NCBI GenBank assembly: GCA_029891345.1
Contig: CM057005.1
Coordinates: 68,333,760-68,397,759 of the forward strand
Origin: Dryococelus australis
Lineage: Eukaryota; Arthropoda; Insecta; Phasmatodea; Phasmatidae
Direction of reading: 5' to 3'
DNA: 64,000 bases
Numbering within the stretch: the stretch's first letter is position 1; every line of letters begins with the position of its first letter. The translations under genes were made by a program, and so were the position numbers. Of the stretch, positions 62,171 through 64,000 are shown piece by piece. The notes under the pieces were generated by a model, which worked only from the letters and a program-made list of their open reading frames with translations, did no database searches and had not been told where the DNA came from.

Positions 62171-64000
62171 AAATCATTATGGTTGATAAAACAATTTGTT
62201 TGGGCCATGGCCAATCGTAACGGATGTCAGTTTTGGGTTTATCGGTCAATATATCTGTATTGGTGTCGATAGCTGCCCAGCCCTAATTTTTTCGTATACA
62301 TATATAGTATATTGGTTTTTTGTATTTTAGCTTGCTGTCCTGTTTTATTTGACTCAATTCTTGTGCATATATATTCTTGACTACAGCATACCTGGCTTGC
62401 ATTCTGTCGTGTCTGGTAAAACTGCTGTGTTTGAGTGCATTTCTTTGTTGTGTTGTCCCAATTTGTTCCTATTTATTTTGTCAGTGTTGTCCTAATTTTT
62501 TCCAAGCAGGTTTCTAGCCTGTGTTGTTTTCTATGTGTTACGTGTTGGTCATGTGTATATACATATATTTTTTCGTAGTTATTTGCTGTCTCTTATTTAG
62601 GTATAATATTTTGTGTTCAGTCCTGGTTTTTCCATGGCAGACATCTGCATCGCAGTGGCGAATGTCCAAAAGTCTCCATTTATTCATAAAGCTCTATGAT
62701 AATCTTTAAATGGCAACATTGATTTCCTTGATTTTTGTTCTGTTCTAAAATTTTTTACCCCCTCCCTCATTGTAAACGTCAAAAGGAAATTTTGATATGC
62801 ATTCATGCCTGTGGTAAATAGGAGGAAATTTTCATTATTAGTAAAATCAACATAAATATTTATTGTAAAATTGTATTACCAGCAGCTTGTATAAAAGTCA
62901 AGGATGTTTTATATTTTGATCAGTGAAAGTCGAGCGAAATCAGGATCTGTGGCAACCCTATCACTGATGAAATGGCCTTTGTGTTATTTGCTGTATGTTA
63001 CGTGAATACTAATAGACTTCTGACATTTTTTGCGGGTAACTTGCACTTCTAACACATACTTAGCAGTGCATTAAATTTAGTTTCCCTAAATATAGTGCAT
63101 AAAACTCCAATTAGAATCCATTATAGACACAGTGTTATTTTTATTTGCCTCGAAATATGTGCTAAATGTGTGTGTTTGCGTGTGTGACTGCCAGACAATT
63201 GTTCACTTGATTCTGTAGATGTTTAATCTTTTATCTTGTGTTGGTGAAAGTGTGTAAGTCACTATTGTCTTTCAAAATTAAGACACAGTACAGTGTGAAC
63301 ACTTATTTAGTATTGCTTTGATGCTGGTTTTTTTTATTGCTTGGAAAGAAAGTGCAAGGGCTGTTCACTATTTTTTTTGTTAAAGTGCCTGTTGACATTT
63401 GATTAAGATGCTTGGAAAGATTAACTGCATTTGATGTAGGATATGGAGTTTAATGGAATATAACCAGTACCATTGTGATATCTTCTGGTTGAACCTTCAT
63501 CAGGCAGCAAGAAATGGTTTTTCTTTAAATCATATTTCTTATAGTATAAGACTGGAGTTATGTGAGGCTGGATTTAAACCATGGTGATGGAGTGGATGGT
63601 GTTTAAATTTGTAGCAATCTTATAATTCTTCCAGGAGATACACATCTGTTGCTTCATAAGTAATTTATTTTAGTGTAAATGTCTTCTTAGTCCCTTCTGT
63701 TGCTTAAATACAAATCTAAATTACAATTTTTGCAAAGATTGCTTTATTAAGGAAATTTTTGAATATGTGCTGTTTCAACAGTATGTTATGGTGTGAAAAA
63801 GTAGGCAAATAAGCTAGCAGTGATTGGATGTACCACGTTGATTGCTTTGCTTTATGCTGATAGTGCTTGTTATTGTAATGAAGGTAAGCATTTGTACAGA
63901 TTACTGATGGATAAGTCCAATAGATGTGATGGTCTTAGGTTATTTGCCAGTTGCTGTATCAGATGTTTGGCTTGCTTTCTTTCCTGTGTATGGTTTTCCT
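62171..64000. other. No gene seen
   Basis: AT-rich to the end of the window; nothing recognised. Confidence 0.45.

Noticed and set aside
1..64000. CRISPR arrays, operons, bacterial promoters or a phage-like system
   Set aside because: No regular short repeats with unique spacers; gene density, splice signals and element types are those of an animal genome.

Overview
This window looks like AT-rich, repeat-dense animal genomic DNA, most probably from an insect. The reasons are: one complete eukaryotic gene (a class I phosphatidylinositol transfer protein closest in my memory to Drosophila vibrator); splice signals; a Ty3/Gypsy element whose targets are ATAT, as known for Drosophila 17.6 and 297; Tc1-like and Jockey/CR1-like relics; and tRNA-derived SINEs. 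The order of insect is inference only; the low gene density and heavy load of short inverted-repeat elements suggest a large genome. There are no bacterial features, no CRISPR array and no rRNA or functional tRNA gene.

Layout. 0-7.4 kb: a long-inverted-repeat (foldback-like) element holding a nested MITE and a nested SINE, then a solo Gypsy LTR, a (TA)n tract and a mariner-type MITE. 7.5-15.2 kb: more copies of one MITE family (TIR beginning GGCTGTTCACG), an inverted-repeat element at 8.3-9.3 kb, a 1.9-kb DNA element inserted in a MITE, and a decayed C2H2 zinc-finger sequence. 15.2-26.8 kb: mostly unannotatable AT-rich DNA with tandem repeats, five MITEs and a TTAA-flanked element. 26.8-35.4 kb: a dead Tc1-like transposon, then a complete but dead 6.45-kb Gypsy element inserted into an older repeat copy that also carries a SINE. 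35.5-38.3 kb: SINEs, a second-family solo LTR and more MITEs.

39.9-40.5 kb: a GC-rich internal coding exon on the minus strand whose family I could not name. 42.1-49.7 kb: a cluster of imperfect hairpins and duplicated blocks interrupted by two MITEs and a fossil non-LTR reverse transcriptase. 50.3-51.5 kb: a GC-rich island of unknown nature. 53.86-54.68 kb: the PITP coding sequence in one uninterrupted block directly after a 3' splice site, with candidate poly(A) signals near 55.1-55.2 kb. 57.5-62.2 kb: two more MITEs and a degenerate tandem array with a period near 294 bp.

Only the PITP gene and the unidentified exon look like host coding sequence. Everything else with coding character is mobile-element wreckage. 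I found no convincing new functional system. The most useful observations are three LTR insertions all flanked by ATAT, two MITE interiors sharing one set of termini, the foldback element, the hairpin cluster and the unidentified exon.
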